DNA of 64,000 nt from WRAU01 sp964277385 (GCA_964277385.1 OZ195520.1:558001-622000); one strand, 5' to 3'. Numbered from the stretch's first letter, positions 18,517-29,329 are shown. The notes: a model not told the origin generated them from the letters alone. Program-made: numbers and translations.

Positions 18517-18999
18517 ATGGAATTTATTCAAAAAAAATTTGGTGAATTAACATCTTTAGAAGTATATAAAATAATTCAGTTACGTATGAATGTATTTATT
18601 TTTGAACAAAATTGTATTTATAAAGATTTAGATGATAAAGATTTAGATTCAATTCATATATTTTGTAAAGAGAAAAATGAAATAACCGCATATATCAGAG
18701 CGATTCCTAAAGAAATTTCTAAATATAAAGAAGCGTCTTTTGGTAGAGTATGCACAAACCTAAATTACAGAAAGCAAAAAATAGGCATAAAGATTGTAAA
18801 TAAAGCAATTCAGTATATTTTTAATGAAATGAATGAAGATAAAATTACAATTTCAGCACAAGAATATTTAGTGAATTTTTATTGTAAATTTGGTTTTAAA
18901 ACTGTAGGTGAAATTTATTTAGAAGATAATATTCCTCATATAGAAATGATACTAGAGAAAAGTGGTTATAAAAAAGTTAGTAAAAAGATACTCATCTAA
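18517..18999 (+). CDS. elaA: ElaA-type GNAT N-acetyltransferase
   Basis: Acyl-CoA dependent N-acetyltransferase of unknown substrate. 160 residues with the ElaA pattern: LRMNVFIFEQNCIYKDLDDKD (about 22-42, shown in part), FGRVCTNLNYRKQKIG as the acetyl-CoA site (about 75-90), ISAQEYLVNFYCKFGF (about 111), and a final EDNIPHIEM. Stands alone between galU and convergent recG. Confidence 0.85.
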   Translation: MEFIQKKFGELTSLEVYKIIQLRMNVFIFEQNCIYKDLDDKDLDSIHIFCKEKNEITAYIRAIPKEISKYKEASFGRVCTNLNYRKQKIGIKIVNKAIQYIFNEMNEDKITISAQEYLVNFYCKFGFKTVGEIYLEDNIPHIEMILEKSGYKKVSKKILI

Positions 19000-19063
19000 A
19001 AAATAAATCTTTTATGCCTTAATATTTATAATTTTAATATTTCAATTCTTTTTTTATAGGTTT

Positions 19064-21175
19064 TTACCCACTTTTTAAATATTTTCGTTCAATATATTTA
19101 TTAAAGATTTTTAATAGGAATTTTATATTTCTAGCATAATTAGAATCGCCTGATTTTGTATTATCAAGCAAAAATTTAGCGTATTTTATGCATGAAGTCA
19201 TATATTTAGAGTGTTCATCTAAATTAGTAACCTTTAAAAATTTAATTCCACTTTGATTAGTGCCTAAAATATCACCATAACCACGAATTTCCATATCTTT
19301 TTCAGCTATATAAAATCCATCATCACTTTGCTTTAAAATAGACAAACGTTTTTTTGCAGTAAATGATATATCTTGTGGATGCAACAATAAACAAATTCCT
19401 TGAATATCTGATCTACCAACTCTTCCTCTTAATTGATGTAGTTGTGCTAATCCAAAATGATTAGCATCTTCTATAATTATGATGTTGCACTCTGGAATAT
19501 CAATACCAACCTCAATAACAGTAGTTGCCACCAAAATTGCACCTGTTGTATTTGCTTTAAAATCTTTTAAGATTTTATCTTTTTCTTCTAGTTTCATTTT
19601 TCCATGAACCAAAAATAATTTCCTAGAATTATCTTCTTTCGTTATTGTATATTCTATAAGTTGTGAAGACAAATAATCATATCTATCTATTGATGAGGTT
19701 AGTGGTAGTTTTTCCGATATTTCAACCAAAGGACAGACCCAGAAAACTTTCTCTTTTTTCGCTAAAGTTCTTTTTAAACCATCTATAATATCTGGTAATT
19801 TATTTTTTGAAACAATATTAGTAATAATGGGCTTTCTATTTTTAGGTTTTTCTTTAATATCAAAATACTTAATATCTCCATATAAAGATAACGCTAAAGT
19901 TCTAGGAATAGGTGTTGCTGTTGTTAGTAATAAATTAGGATTATTGCCTTTATTTAGAAGTTTAAGTCTTTGGTCTACACCAAATCTATGTTGTTCATCT
20001 ATAATGACGAGTCCTAAATTTTTAAATTTTACAGAATCTTGGAATAAAGCATGAGTTCCAATAATAATACCTATATTACCATCGGCTAAATCTTTTAATA
20101 TTTTCTTTTTAATAGATGTCTTTTCTTTACCCTTAATAATGGCTATTTTAATACCTAAAATATCAGCATATTGAGAAAAATTTCTAAAATGTTGAGATGC
20201 TAAAATTTCTGTTGGTGCCATAAATGCTGTTTGATATCCACTTTCTAAAGCAAATAAAATAGCCATAAAACAAACTATGGTTTTTCCACTTCCTACATCT
20301 CCTTGTAATAAAATGGTAGATGCATGTTCTTTAAGAAATTCAGATTTTATATTTTCTATAGAATTTTTTTGATCTGTGGTTAATTCAAAAGGAATTTTTT
20401 TTTCTAAAATTTTTGTTAGTTTACCACTAATAGTATATTTTAATCCTTGTTTAACTTCTTTTTCTTTTCGAACTGTAAGCAAATTAAAATGATAAGATAT
20501 CATTTCATCAATAGCTAAACGAGAAATATTTGCTCCATTAACTGATATATCATTAAAAGATTTTGGATTATGAATGCTATTAATAGCTTTTTTAAAAGAG
20601 GGTAAATTATACTTTTCTAAATAAGAACTATTTAACCATTCAGGTATATCACAACCATTCAGTATTTTTAACGCTTGTTCTATTAATGTGAAAAATTTAT
20701 AAGATGAGATATCTTGATGTTGCCTATAAACACATTCTATTGGTTTTATTTTATCGTACAAATAAGTTTTAAGAATTTTATCAGGATGATTAAATGTATA
20801 CACTCCATTAAAAATATCAGGAGTTCCCAAAATTAGCACTTCTTCATCAATAGGAAGGTATTTTTCTAAATATCCCTTATAAATTTTAAAAAAAGTTATA
20901 TTAATTAAGTTACCAAGATAATCAGAACAAGTTACCCTAGTAGAACGAGGGCTTTTTTGATAAGAAATCACTTTAACTCTAATAACGCAATGTTGTTTAA
21001 CTTTTAATTTACTTGCATTTTCACAAAAATTCCTAATAATTAAATTGCTAGGAAAATAAAATAAAAAATCTACAACACGTAACAAACCAATACTGTTTAG
21101 TTTAGCACAAGTCTTATCTGCAATATTTTCTAAAGTATTGATAGGGGCTACTAAATCAGATAAACTATATTTCAT
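19064..21175 (-). CDS. recG: ATP-dependent DNA helicase RecG
   Basis: Branch-migrating helicase that reverses stalled forks. 703 residues: an N-terminal wedge domain (about 1-260), the Superfamily 2 motor with Walker A GDVGSGKT (about 292), a DEQHR box, and TTATPIPRT, then the C-terminal helicase domain with HQLRGRVGRSD. ATG at 21175 (MKYSLSDLVAP) is preferred; upstream in-frame codons would add a hydrophobic stretch foreign to the family. It diverges from mfd with only about 19 bases between starts, so each promoter must lie inside the other gene or be shared. Confidence 0.95.
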   Translation of the reverse strand: MKYSLSDLVAPINTLENIADKTCAKLNSIGLLRVVDFLFYFPSNLIIRNFCENASKLKVKQHCVIRVKVISYQKSPRSTRVTCSDYLGNLINITFFKIYKGYLEKYLPIDEEVLILGTPDIFNGVYTFNHPDKILKTYLYDKIKPIECVYRQHQDISSYKFFTLIEQALKILNGCDIPEWLNSSYLEKYNLPSFKKAINSIHNPKSFNDISVNGANISRLAIDEMISYHFNLLTVRKEKEVKQGLKYTISGKLTKILEKKIPFELTTDQKNSIENIKSEFLKEHASTILLQGDVGSGKTIVCFMAILFALESGYQTAFMAPTEILASQHFRNFSQYADILGIKIAIIKGKEKTSIKKKILKDLADGNIGIIIGTHALFQDSVKFKNLGLVIIDEQHRFGVDQRLKLLNKGNNPNLLLTTATPIPRTLALSLYGDIKYFDIKEKPKNRKPIITNIVSKNKLPDIIDGLKRTLAKKEKVFWVCPLVEISEKLPLTSSIDRYDYLSSQLIEYTITKEDNSRKLFLVHGKMKLEEKDKILKDFKANTTGAILVATTVIEVGIDIPECNIIIIEDANHFGLAQLHQLRGRVGRSDIQGICLLLHPQDISFTAKKRLSILKQSDDGFYIAEKDMEIRGYGDILGTNQSGIKFLKVTNLDEHSKYMTSCIKYAKFLLDNTKSGDSNYARNIKFLLKIFNKYIERKYLKSG

Positions 21176-21194
21176 AAAAAAAGCGATAAAAATA

Positions 21195-24100
21195 ATGATT
21201 AATAATATACTAGAATTAAACAATATTTTAAAAAATAATACAAATTATAAATTTTCTAATTTAACAAATGATTTTGCTAAATTTCTTTTATTAGAACTTA
21301 TTCAGGATAATTCTCAAGACTCATTAATAATTTTCTCAACAGATGCTGAAGCAGAACAATTCTATGATTTTGTTAAGCTATATTCTGATATATCTATTAA
21401 TTTTTTTCCAAGTTTTTCTATAGAACCATATCAAAATGTTTCACCTCATAAATCTTTAATGGTAAAAAGAATAGAGGTTTTGAGTAATATCTATCTTAAT
21501 AAAAATCAAAAAAATATAGTAGTTACATCTGTTTTAGGTATTATCCAAAAAACTATAGCAAAAAAGTATTTAGATAATAATTTTTTATTTTTAAAAACAG
21601 GAAATGAATTTAAAATGTCAGCTTTAGTAGAGTTTTTAATATCTAAAAATTACAAAAAAGTATCTTTAGTAAGCGAAGAAGGAGAATTTGCACTAAGAGG
21701 AGATATTTTAGACATTTGCTCTCCAGAGATTGGAGCAATAAGGATAGATTTTTTTGATGATAATATAGAACGCATGAGGCGTTTTGATGTAATATCTCAA
21801 AAATCTTATGAAGATATATTAGAAATTAATATAAAACCTTCTAGTGAAATTTTTCTAAATGAGAAAACAATAGATACATTTAAGCATAATTATCTAAAAT
21901 TTTTTATAGAATCTAATAAAAAACTATTTGAATTATTAGATAATAATATTCTTTCTAAAGGAATAGAAAATTATATAACACTATTTTATGAAGAAACAGC
22001 AACAATATTAGATTATCTTAAAGATTATAATGTTTTTAGCTTTGATAATTTTGATTATCACTTAAAACAAACGGTTGAATCATACCAAGAAGAGTATAAT
22101 TATTTAATAAATGAAAAAAATATTTTTAAATCTTCAGAAAATATTTTACCACCTAATGCTTTAATTTTAAATGAAAATGAAGTAATTTCTAAAATAGAAC
22201 AACAATCAAGGTATTATCTAAGCAAAACAAGAGTTGATGAAGAAAATAATATAAATTTTGATGTTAGGTTGCTTGCCCCAGAGTTTAGTGTTTATAAAAA
22301 GCGGGAAAAATCTCCACTATATGCTTTAATTAATTTTATAAAAGATAATTCTGATAAACAGTTTTTAATATTTGTATCCACAGATACCTTTTCAGAAAAA
22401 TTAAGAGTTATGCTTAAAGGATCGCATATTTGTTTTTCTCTAAATAAAAAAGATAATCAACAAGTTAGCATAATAAATAATTCTAACATACAAGAAGGTT
22501 TTATTATAGATAACAGAATTATTATTACCGAATATGAAATTACAGGTATAAAAAAAACATTTTCTTCTAAAAAGAAAAAATCTGGTAATAAAATATTACA
22601 ACAACTATCAACCATAGAAATTGATGATATTATAGTTCATGTTAAACATGGATTTGGTAGATATAAGGGCATTCAAACTTTACCTGTTAATGGTGCAGAA
22701 CATGATTTCTTAGAAATAGAATACAAAAACAATGAAAAATTGTACGTTCCTGTTGAAAATATTGATGATATAACAAGGAAATCATCTAACAATGATGAAA
22801 TTAATTTAGATAAATTAGGATCAACAGCTTTTGAGAAAAAAAGCAGTAAAATTAAAGAAAAAATCAAAGATATAGCTTATGATTTAATTCAGCTTGCAGC
22901 TCAAAGAATATTAAAAAAAGCTCCAATAATTGATTTTAACCAAGAAGATTACGATGATTTTTTAAAAGGCTTTCCTTATGTAGAAACAGAAGATCAACAA
23001 AATGCTATAAACGATGTTATAAAAGATTTAACAACAGGTATACCATCAGATAGATTAATTTGTGGTGATGTAGGATTTGGTAAAACCGAGGTAATACTAA
23101 GAGGAGCATTTTTAACTGCTAATTCTGGTTATCAGGTAGCAGTTATATCTCCAACCACGCTTTTATGTAATCAGCATTATAATAACTTTAAAGAAAGATT
23201 TAAAGATTTTCCAATAAGAATAGAACAATTATCAAGATTTTCTACTCCGATTAAAAGAAAACAATATAAAAAAGAATTATCAGATGGAAAAATTGATATT
23301 ATTGTAGGGACTCATGCTCTGTTAGCAAAAGATATTAAGTTTAAAAATTTATCTTTAATAGTAATAGATGAAGAACAAAGTTTTGGTGTGCTTCACAAAG
23401 AAAAACTAAAAACTCTTAAAGAAGAAGTTCATATTTTAACTCTAAGCGCAACCCCAATTCCAAGAACTATACAATTAGCTTTTAAAGGAATAAAAGAACT
23501 AAGTACTATTTCTACACCTCCTGTTGATAAACTTCCTATTATAACTTATGTTTTACCAATAGATTATATCGCTATTAAAAAGGCTCTATTAAAAGAAAAA
23601 GAGAGAGGTGGACAAATTTTCTTTGTATGTCCAAGGATATCAGATATAGGAGGAATAAAAACAGCAATAGATAATCTAAATTTAGACATTTCTTATGCTG
23701 TAGCACATGGTCAAATGCCAACAGAAATAATAGAACAAAACATGTTAGATTTCAAAGAGAAACAATATGATATGTTAATATCTACCAATATTATTGAATC
23801 AGGAATTGACTTACACAATGTAAATACAATAATTATCTTAAGATCTGATATTATGGGTTTAGCACAATTATATCAGCTACGAGGCCGTGTTGGTAGAGGG
23901 CAAAATCAAGCATATGCTTATCTGTTATATGATAATCTTAAACCATTAAATCCAAAAGCAGAAAAAAGATTACAGGTACTACAAAATTTAGATTACTTGG
24001 GAGCTGGTTTTTCTTTAGCAACTTACGACTTAGATATGAGAGGTGCAGGAAATTTACTTGGCGAAGAACAATCAGGACAGGTAGAAGAAATTGGATCTGA

Positions 24101-24629
24101 GCTATATCAAAAATTGTTAGAACAAGAAATAAAACATATCAAAAATATTGTTAAAAAAGATTCTAATCAAAATGCAAGTTATTATAATTTTAGTCCTAAT
24201 ATTAGTTTGAATATACCAGTTTTTATACCTAAAAAATATATTTCAGATATGGAAACAGCAATGGAAATATATCAAAGGATTGGAGCAATAGAAACTTATC
24301 AAGAAATTGTAGATGTAAAAGAAGAATTGCAAGATAGATTTGGCAATTTACCATATCAAGTAGAAAATTTATTAACCTCAATAGAGTTAAAAATATCAGC
24401 CAAATTGGCATTAATAGAAAAAATAATTTTTGGATCAAAAGGAATACAACTTACTTTTTATAAACAGAGTTTTAATAAAGTAGATGAGCTTTTGAATTAC
24501 ATTCAAAGTAAACAAGGTTTATTGAATTTAAAACCAGAAGGCTCTATAGTTATAAGTTCTAATGATCTAGAAAGTAGAGAACAAATAAGGTTAACATTGC
24601 AAGTATTAGAAGATATTAAAAATTTGTAA
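21195..24629 (+). CDS. mfd: Transcription-repair coupling factor Mfd
   Basis: Removes RNA polymerase stalled at DNA damage and recruits UvrA, which is also encoded in this window. 1144 residues (E. coli 1148). UvrB-like N-terminus; RNA-polymerase interaction domain around VHVKHGFGRYKGI (about 485); translocase with Walker A GDVGFGKT (about 625), box DEEQSFGV and TLSATPIPRTIQ; C-terminal TRCF domain. ATG at 21195 is chosen because the upstream in-frame sequence overlaps the recG start and has no family counterpart. No clear ribosome site is seen. Confidence 0.95.
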   Translation: MINNILELNNILKNNTNYKFSNLTNDFAKFLLLELIQDNSQDSLIIFSTDAEAEQFYDFVKLYSDISINFFPSFSIEPYQNVSPHKSLMVKRIEVLSNIYLNKNQKNIVVTSVLGIIQKTIAKKYLDNNFLFLKTGNEFKMSALVEFLISKNYKKVSLVSEEGEFALRGDILDICSPEIGAIRIDFFDDNIERMRRFDVISQKSYEDILEINIKPSSEIFLNEKTIDTFKHNYLKFFIESNKKLFELLDNNILSKGIENYITLFYEETATILDYLKDYNVFSFDNFDYHLKQTVESYQEEYNYLINEKNIFKSSENILPPNALILNENEVISKIEQQSRYYLSKTRVDEENNINFDVRLLAPEFSVYKKREKSPLYALINFIKDNSDKQFLIFVSTDTFSEKLRVMLKGSHICFSLNKKDNQQVSIINNSNIQEGFIIDNRIIITEYEITGIKKTFSSKKKKSGNKILQQLSTIEIDDIIVHVKHGFGRYKGIQTLPVNGAEHDFLEIEYKNNEKLYVPVENIDDITRKSSNNDEINLDKLGSTAFEKKSSKIKEKIKDIAYDLIQLAAQRILKKAPIIDFNQEDYDDFLKGFPYVETEDQQNAINDVIKDLTTGIPSDRLICGDVGFGKTEVILRGAFLTANSGYQVAVISPTTLLCNQHYNNFKERFKDFPIRIEQLSRFSTPIKRKQYKKELSDGKIDIIVGTHALLAKDIKFKNLSLIVIDEEQSFGVLHKEKLKTLKEEVHILTLSATPIPRTIQLAFKGIKELSTISTPPVDKLPIITYVLPIDYIAIKKALLKEKERGGQIFFVCPRISDIGGIKTAIDNLNLDISYAVAHGQMPTEIIEQNMLDFKEKQYDMLISTNIIESGIDLHNVNTIIILRSDIMGLAQLYQLRGRVGRGQNQAYAYLLYDNLKPLNPKAEKRLQVLQNLDYLGAGFSLATYDLDMRGAGNLLGEEQSGQVEEIGSELYQKLLEQEIKHIKNIVKKDSNQNASYYNFSPNISLNIPVFIPKKYISDMETAMEIYQRIGAIETYQEIVDVKEELQDRFGNLPYQVENLLTSIELKISAKLALIEKIIFGSKGIQLTFYKQSFNKVDELLNYIQSKQGLLNLKPEGSIVISSNDLESREQIRLTLQVLEDIKNL

Positions 24630-24872
24630 TGCAGTATCTTTTTAGACAACTATAAAAGTCATAAAATAAGATAAACTTTATTCTGATTTTTTAAGTGATT
24701 TTGATATATAATTGTCTATCTCAAGTTTTTTATCACATTTGTCTTTTAATTTTTCTTCAACTGGCAATCAATATTTTTAGTAAGGGATTTAGTTACACAT
24801 TTACAATATAGCTTTTTTTTTGTATCATTATTATTAATAAAAGGTTAATTAATTTAATGGAATTATTGTTAT

Positions 24873-26408
24873 ATGTCTAAATCTTATTATATTACTACTC
24901 CAATTTACTACGTTAATGATAAACCTCATATAGGACACACATATACAAATTTGGCTTGTGATATTTTAGCAAGATTTAAAAGAATGGATGATTATGAGGT
25001 TCTTTTTTTAACAGGATCTGATGAACATGGACAAAAGGTAGAAAAATCGGCAATAGCAAAAAGAATCAGACCTCAAAATTTTGTTGATGAAATATCTCAA
25101 ACCTTTAGGGATCTTACTCCATTGTTAAAATTAACAAATGATGATTTCATAAGAACAACAGAAGAACGACATAAAAAAAGTGTATCTTATCTTTGGGAAA
25201 CGATAGAAAAAAATAGTTATATCTATAAAGATAAATATAGTGGCTGGTATGCAATTAGAGATGAAGCATTTTATTCTGAGGAAGAGTTAATTATAAAAGA
25301 AAATGGGATAAAAGTAGCTCCAAGTGGAGCAGAAGTAGAATGGCGTGAAGAAGAAAGTTATTTTTTTAAATTATCAAAATTTCAAGATCAATTATTAGAA
25401 TATTATGATAATAATCCAAACTTTGTTGCACCAAAATCTAGGTTTAATGAAGTGTATTCATTTGTAAAAGGTGGATTGAAAGATTTATCTATTTCTAGGT
25501 CATCATTTTCTTGGGGAATTCCTGTTCCTAATGATAATAAACATGTTATATATGTATGGTTAGACGCATTAACAAACTATATTAGTGCTTTAGATTATCC
25601 AAATAATACCGATAAATTTAGTAAATTCTGGTCTAATGCTATACATATAGTAGGTAAGGATATTATAAGATTTCACGCCGTTTATTGGCCGGCATTTTTA
25701 ATGGCAGCAAAATTGCCACTTCCTAAAAAGATTTTTGCGCATGGTTGGTGGATGAATGAAGGTGAAAAAATCTCAAAATCTCTAGGAAATGTTATAGATC
25801 CTAATGATTTAATTCAAAAATATGGGTTAGATCAGGTTCGTTATTTTTTATTTAAAGAAGTTCCATTTGGTAATGATGGTGATTTTTCTCATGAAAGCAT
25901 GATAAATAGGGTTAATAATGATTTAGCTAATGGGTATGGCAACTTGTTGCAAAGAAGTTTGTCAATATTAAATAAATCTTTTGATGGAAGAATACCAAAT
26001 CATCAATTAAGCGATGAACAAACAATTTTTTTATATAATGTTATTAAAGATTTAGAAAGTTTAAGAGAATACATAGATAATCAAGAATTTTCTAAATATT
26101 TAGAAAAAGTTTGGGAAATAATAAGATATGGTAATTCATATATAGACAAAAAAGCACCTTGGACTTTACTAAAAGAAGGAAATAAAAAAGAAGCAGGAAA
26201 AGTGCTAACTTTTATTATGGAATTAGTAAGAATAGTTTCTATTTATCTGCATCCATTTATGCCAGAGGCTACTTCTAAGATTTTTTCTCAACTAAATTTT
26301 AATGAGGATATTAAATTTAGCTCATTAGGAAGTTACTTTAAGAGTAATCATAATCTGTCCAATCCAAAGCCAGTATTTGTAAAGATTCAATCTAATCTTA
26401 ATCTGTAA
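24873..26408 (+). CDS. metG: Methionyl-tRNA synthetase
   Basis: Charges tRNA-Met. Class I synthetase, 511 residues, the short form without a C-terminal tRNA-binding domain that is usual in alphaproteobacteria. HIGH motif as PHIGHTY (about 18-24); KMSKS motif as KISKS (about 299). Connective peptide and anticodon-binding helical domain follow. First gene of metG-tatD-MBL. A short minus-strand frame (about 24679-24766) in the upstream spacer looks like a remnant only. Confidence 0.96.
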   Translation: MSKSYYITTPIYYVNDKPHIGHTYTNLACDILARFKRMDDYEVLFLTGSDEHGQKVEKSAIAKRIRPQNFVDEISQTFRDLTPLLKLTNDDFIRTTEERHKKSVSYLWETIEKNSYIYKDKYSGWYAIRDEAFYSEEELIIKENGIKVAPSGAEVEWREEESYFFKLSKFQDQLLEYYDNNPNFVAPKSRFNEVYSFVKGGLKDLSISRSSFSWGIPVPNDNKHVIYVWLDALTNYISALDYPNNTDKFSKFWSNAIHIVGKDIIRFHAVYWPAFLMAAKLPLPKKIFAHGWWMNEGEKISKSLGNVIDPNDLIQKYGLDQVRYFLFKEVPFGNDGDFSHESMINRVNNDLANGYGNLLQRSLSILNKSFDGRIPNHQLSDEQTIFLYNVIKDLESLREYIDNQEFSKYLEKVWEIIRYGNSYIDKKAPWTLLKEGNKKEAGKVLTFIMELVRIVSIYLHPFMPEATSKIFSQLNFNEDIKFSSLGSYFKSNHNLSNPKPVFVKIQSNLNL

Positions 26409-26437
26409 CTTTAAAAGTAAAAAATAAGAGGATTATA

Positions 26438-27220
26438 ATGTTTATAGATAGCCATTGTCATTTAGGATTTAGAGAATTAGGTGAACATACAAAAGAAACC
26501 GAAGAAATTCTTATTGAGGCAAAAAATAAAGGGATAGATATTATTTTAGATATCGCAACAACAGTTTCTAAATTTTCGCAATACATTGATTTTACTAATA
26601 ATAACGATATGTTATACAGCGCGATTGGAATTCATCCTTTGCATTTACAAGAAAATTTATCTTTTAGCAAAAAAGATATTATAAAACATATATCGGAAAA
26701 AAAATTAATAGCTATTGGTGAAACGGGATTAGATTATTTTTATTCTAAAGAAGAAGAAAAGCTTCAAAAGAAATTTTTTGAAGAACAAGCAGAAATATGT
26801 TCTGAATATAAACTTCCAATTATAATTCATACAAGAAATGCAGAAGAAGATACAGTTGATATGTTAAGTAATTATTCTAAAAATTGGGGAATAACAGGAG
26901 TTATTCATTGCTTTAGTGGAGATATATCGTTAGCTAAAAAATTTCTTGATATTGGTTTTTATATTTCTCTAAGTGGAATTGTAACTTTTAAAAAGTCAAT
27001 AGAACTTCATGAAGTGGCTAAGTATGTTCCAAAAGATAGAATTTTAACTGAAACAGATGCTCCATACTTAGCTCCTGTTCCATATAGGGGTAAAATTAAT
27101 AAACCAGCTTATGTAAGGCATACAACAGAATTTATAGCAAATCTAAGAGGGCAGTTAGTAACTGATTTTGCTATGGATGTAAAATCTAATTTTTTCAATT
27201 TATTTAATAAAGCTAGGTAA
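26438..27220 (+). CDS. tatD: TatD-family metal-dependent deoxyribonuclease
   Basis: TIM-barrel hydrolase; TatD proteins act as Mg-dependent DNA exonucleases. 260 residues. Metal ligands: DSHCHLG at residues 4-10, GETGLDYF with Glu (about 93), IIHTRNA (about 129), VIHCFSG (about 155), and TETDAPYLAP with Asp (about 206). AGAGGA precedes the ATG. Seven bases separate it from the next gene. Confidence 0.93.
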   Translation: MFIDSHCHLGFRELGEHTKETEEILIEAKNKGIDIILDIATTVSKFSQYIDFTNNNDMLYSAIGIHPLHLQENLSFSKKDIIKHISEKKLIAIGETGLDYFYSKEEEKLQKKFFEEQAEICSEYKLPIIIHTRNAEEDTVDMLSNYSKNWGITGVIHCFSGDISLAKKFLDIGFYISLSGIVTFKKSIELHEVAKYVPKDRILTETDAPYLAPVPYRGKINKPAYVRHTTEFIANLRGQLVTDFAMDVKSNFFNLFNKAR

Positions 27221-27227
27221 GTTAAAT

Positions 27228-28040
27228 ATGATAGAAAAGTCTTATAAAATTACAATATTAGGATGTGGAGGATCAATAGGGGTTCCAAGTATAGAAAAAG
27301 GATGGGGCAACTGCGATCCTAATGAGTCTAAAAATAATAGAACAAGAACCTCAGCTCTAATAGAAATAAAAGAAAAAGGCAAAGAAAATTACAATATATT
27401 AATTGATGTAAGTCCTGATTTTCGTCATCAAGCATTAACTACATCTATTAAACAAGTAAATAGCATATTATTTACACATGCTCACGCTGATCATATTTTA
27501 GGAATTGATGACATTAGAAGTATAAATAGAATAATGCAAAAATCTATAAATGCTTATGCAGAAAGTACAACATCAAAATGGATAAAAAGCACATTTGGCT
27601 ATGTATTTACACCGCATCCTGTTGGTATAGTAGATATATTTTATAGACCCCAAATTAATTTAAAAGATATTAACTATTATGAAGAGTTAATATTAGAAAA
27701 TAATTCTGTAGTATTACCAACAAAACAAATTCATGGTAGAATAGAAACTACAGGATTTGTTATAGATAATAGAATTGGTTATGCTACAGATTTTGTAACT
27801 TTACCTGGTAAAACTATAGAAAAATATAAAAATTTAGAAATTCTAATAATTTCAGCTTTTACAAAAAAAGAACATAATTCTCATATGTATTTAGAAAAAG
27901 TTTTAGAACTAATTGAATATTTAAGTCCTAAGCAAGCTGTTTTAACTCATATGGGTACAACAATGGATTATAATATTTTGCTTAATGAACTGCCATCAAA
28001 TGTATTGCCTGCATTTGATGGCATGATTTTATTAGGATAA
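27228..28040 (+). CDS. PhnP-like metallo-beta-lactamase fold hydrolase
   Basis: Predicted phosphodiesterase or hydrolase, cytosolic. 270 residues. It begins ILGCGGSIGVPSI and has the metal motif THAHADH (about 84-90); further His residues occur in the later part, including LTHMG near the C-terminus. The GCGTSxGVP-like start and length match the PhnP-related proteins that follow tatD in many alphaproteobacteria. The substrate is unknown; phn genes are absent here, so a C-P lyase role is unlikely. Confidence 0.85.
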   Translation: MIEKSYKITILGCGGSIGVPSIEKGWGNCDPNESKNNRTRTSALIEIKEKGKENYNILIDVSPDFRHQALTTSIKQVNSILFTHAHADHILGIDDIRSINRIMQKSINAYAESTTSKWIKSTFGYVFTPHPVGIVDIFYRPQINLKDINYYEELILENNSVVLPTKQIHGRIETTGFVIDNRIGYATDFVTLPGKTIEKYKNLEILIISAFTKKEHNSHMYLEKVLELIEYLSPKQAVLTHMGTTMDYNILLNELPSNVLPAFDGMILLG

Positions 28041-28116
28041 AGGGGATTGAATAAGGGGGATTTTGACGTAAGATTGTCGTATAATTTATATTATGAGAAA
28101 TGATAGAATGGGCGGA

Positions 28117-28150
28117 TAACTAAGGGTATTTCAGCCCTTAGTTACCTTTT
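28117..28150 (+). terminator. Strong hairpin after the metG-tatD-MBL run
   Basis: Perfect 10-bp stem TAACTAAGGG (28117-28126) / CCCTTAGTTA (28135-28144) with an 8-base loop, followed by CCTTTTATC. It lies between convergent genes; the T-rich side favours termination of plus-strand transcripts. Confidence 0.65.
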
Positions 28151-28176
28151 ATCTTTATCTTTTAGTATAAAAATTT

Positions 28177-29292
28177 CTAACCTGCCCTACTTAGTAGAGC
28201 TTTTCTTTCTTCAATACTTGAACTTAAATAATTATCATAATTTAAAAATTTGAATGGTTGATTTAATTCAATAAACTTATCTGTTATATCTCCTTGTAAT
28301 CTATTTTTTTCTAAATCAAATATCTTTTCTTTAGCATTTTTTGAAAAATCTAATTGTTTAATATTAACTGATATAGCATTATGATTTTCTAAAAAACTTA
28401 CATACATTTTCATATTAGTTAAATCTGAAATAGATATATAACTAGTAGCTGAACTTTCTGCTCCTGCTAAAGCATCAGGTTTTACGTTTTTTACATTTAA
28501 TTGTGCACTATTCCCCATTATTCCAGATAACATTTTATAATTTTTAGAAGATGTATTATTTTCAATAGCTAAATCTAAATAGTATGTAGCTCTTACAAAT
28601 CTATCACTTGGAGTAGAACCGCCTGGTATAGCTAAATCTCCACCATAACCTTTATATTTCTTTAAGTTATCAAGTTGTTTAGAATACTCTGGTTGATTAG
28701 TTAAAACTTTATATTTTTTACCTTCATAGATTACAATTTTTCCATGTACATATTCTATAAAAGCACTATTACCTGTTTTATCGGCTAATGCAAAATGTAA
28801 ACCAGTAGGTTTATCAGAGCCAGGTAGAATTACTGTAACTAACTCTAATTTTGTTTTTTTCAAATAAGATATAGCATCCGATACAGTGGCAAAATTATCT
28901 AATAAAAACTGATTAAACATTCCTACAAACATTCCAGGTACTTTAGTATCTCTTTCTCCATAATCTGATCCTGGTAAATATAATACTTCTACATTAAAAC
29001 CTTTTTCATTAATTCCGCCTACTGTAACCATGTTATACATTGTCATAACAAGGCTTCCGTACTTAGATTTCCACTTAATGGGATTATCTTTTATTTCTCC
29101 ATTTCTTTCGATCCCGCGAGGTAAAACTAATAATTTATGTTTAGCATTATCAGCATCAGACCAGTCCATATTACGACCAATATTGACCCCATACTTATTA
29201 TCTAATAGAACTCTAGTACAAGCAAAAGAATATGTTGTATTTAATAATATAACCAAAAAAACACAAAATATACTTAGTAGATATTTTTTCAT
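28177..29292 (-). CDS. Exported choloylglycine hydrolase / penicillin acylase-type Ntn hydrolase
   Basis: Linear-amide C-N hydrolase (bile-salt hydrolase, penicillin V acylase or acyl-homoserine-lactone acylase clade). 371 residues. A signal peptide (about 1-24) ends in SFA directly before Cys25 in CTRVLL, so export would itself expose the catalytic N-terminal cysteine. Other expected residues: Asp and Trp in NMDW (about 42-45) and Asn in LTNQPEY (about 198). GAGGG precedes the ATG. It acts in the periplasm or outside. The clade cannot be fixed by eye; signal-bearing Gram-negative members often cleave penicillin V or acyl-homoserine lactones rather than bile salts. Confidence 0.85.
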   Translation of the reverse strand: MKKYLLSIFCVFLVILLNTTYSFACTRVLLDNKYGVNIGRNMDWSDADNAKHKLLVLPRGIERNGEIKDNPIKWKSKYGSLVMTMYNMVTVGGINEKGFNVEVLYLPGSDYGERDTKVPGMFVGMFNQFLLDNFATVSDAISYLKKTKLELVTVILPGSDKPTGLHFALADKTGNSAFIEYVHGKIVIYEGKKYKVLTNQPEYSKQLDNLKKYKGYGGDLAIPGGSTPSDRFVRATYYLDLAIENNTSSKNYKMLSGIMGNSAQLNVKNVKPDALAGAESSATSYISISDLTNMKMYVSFLENHNAISVNIKQLDFSKNAKEKIFDLEKNRLQGDITDKFIELNQPFKFLNYDNYLSSSIEERKALLSRAG

Positions 29293-29329
29293 TTCTAGCC
29301 CTCTTTTTGTTATTAAACTAATTAAATTT

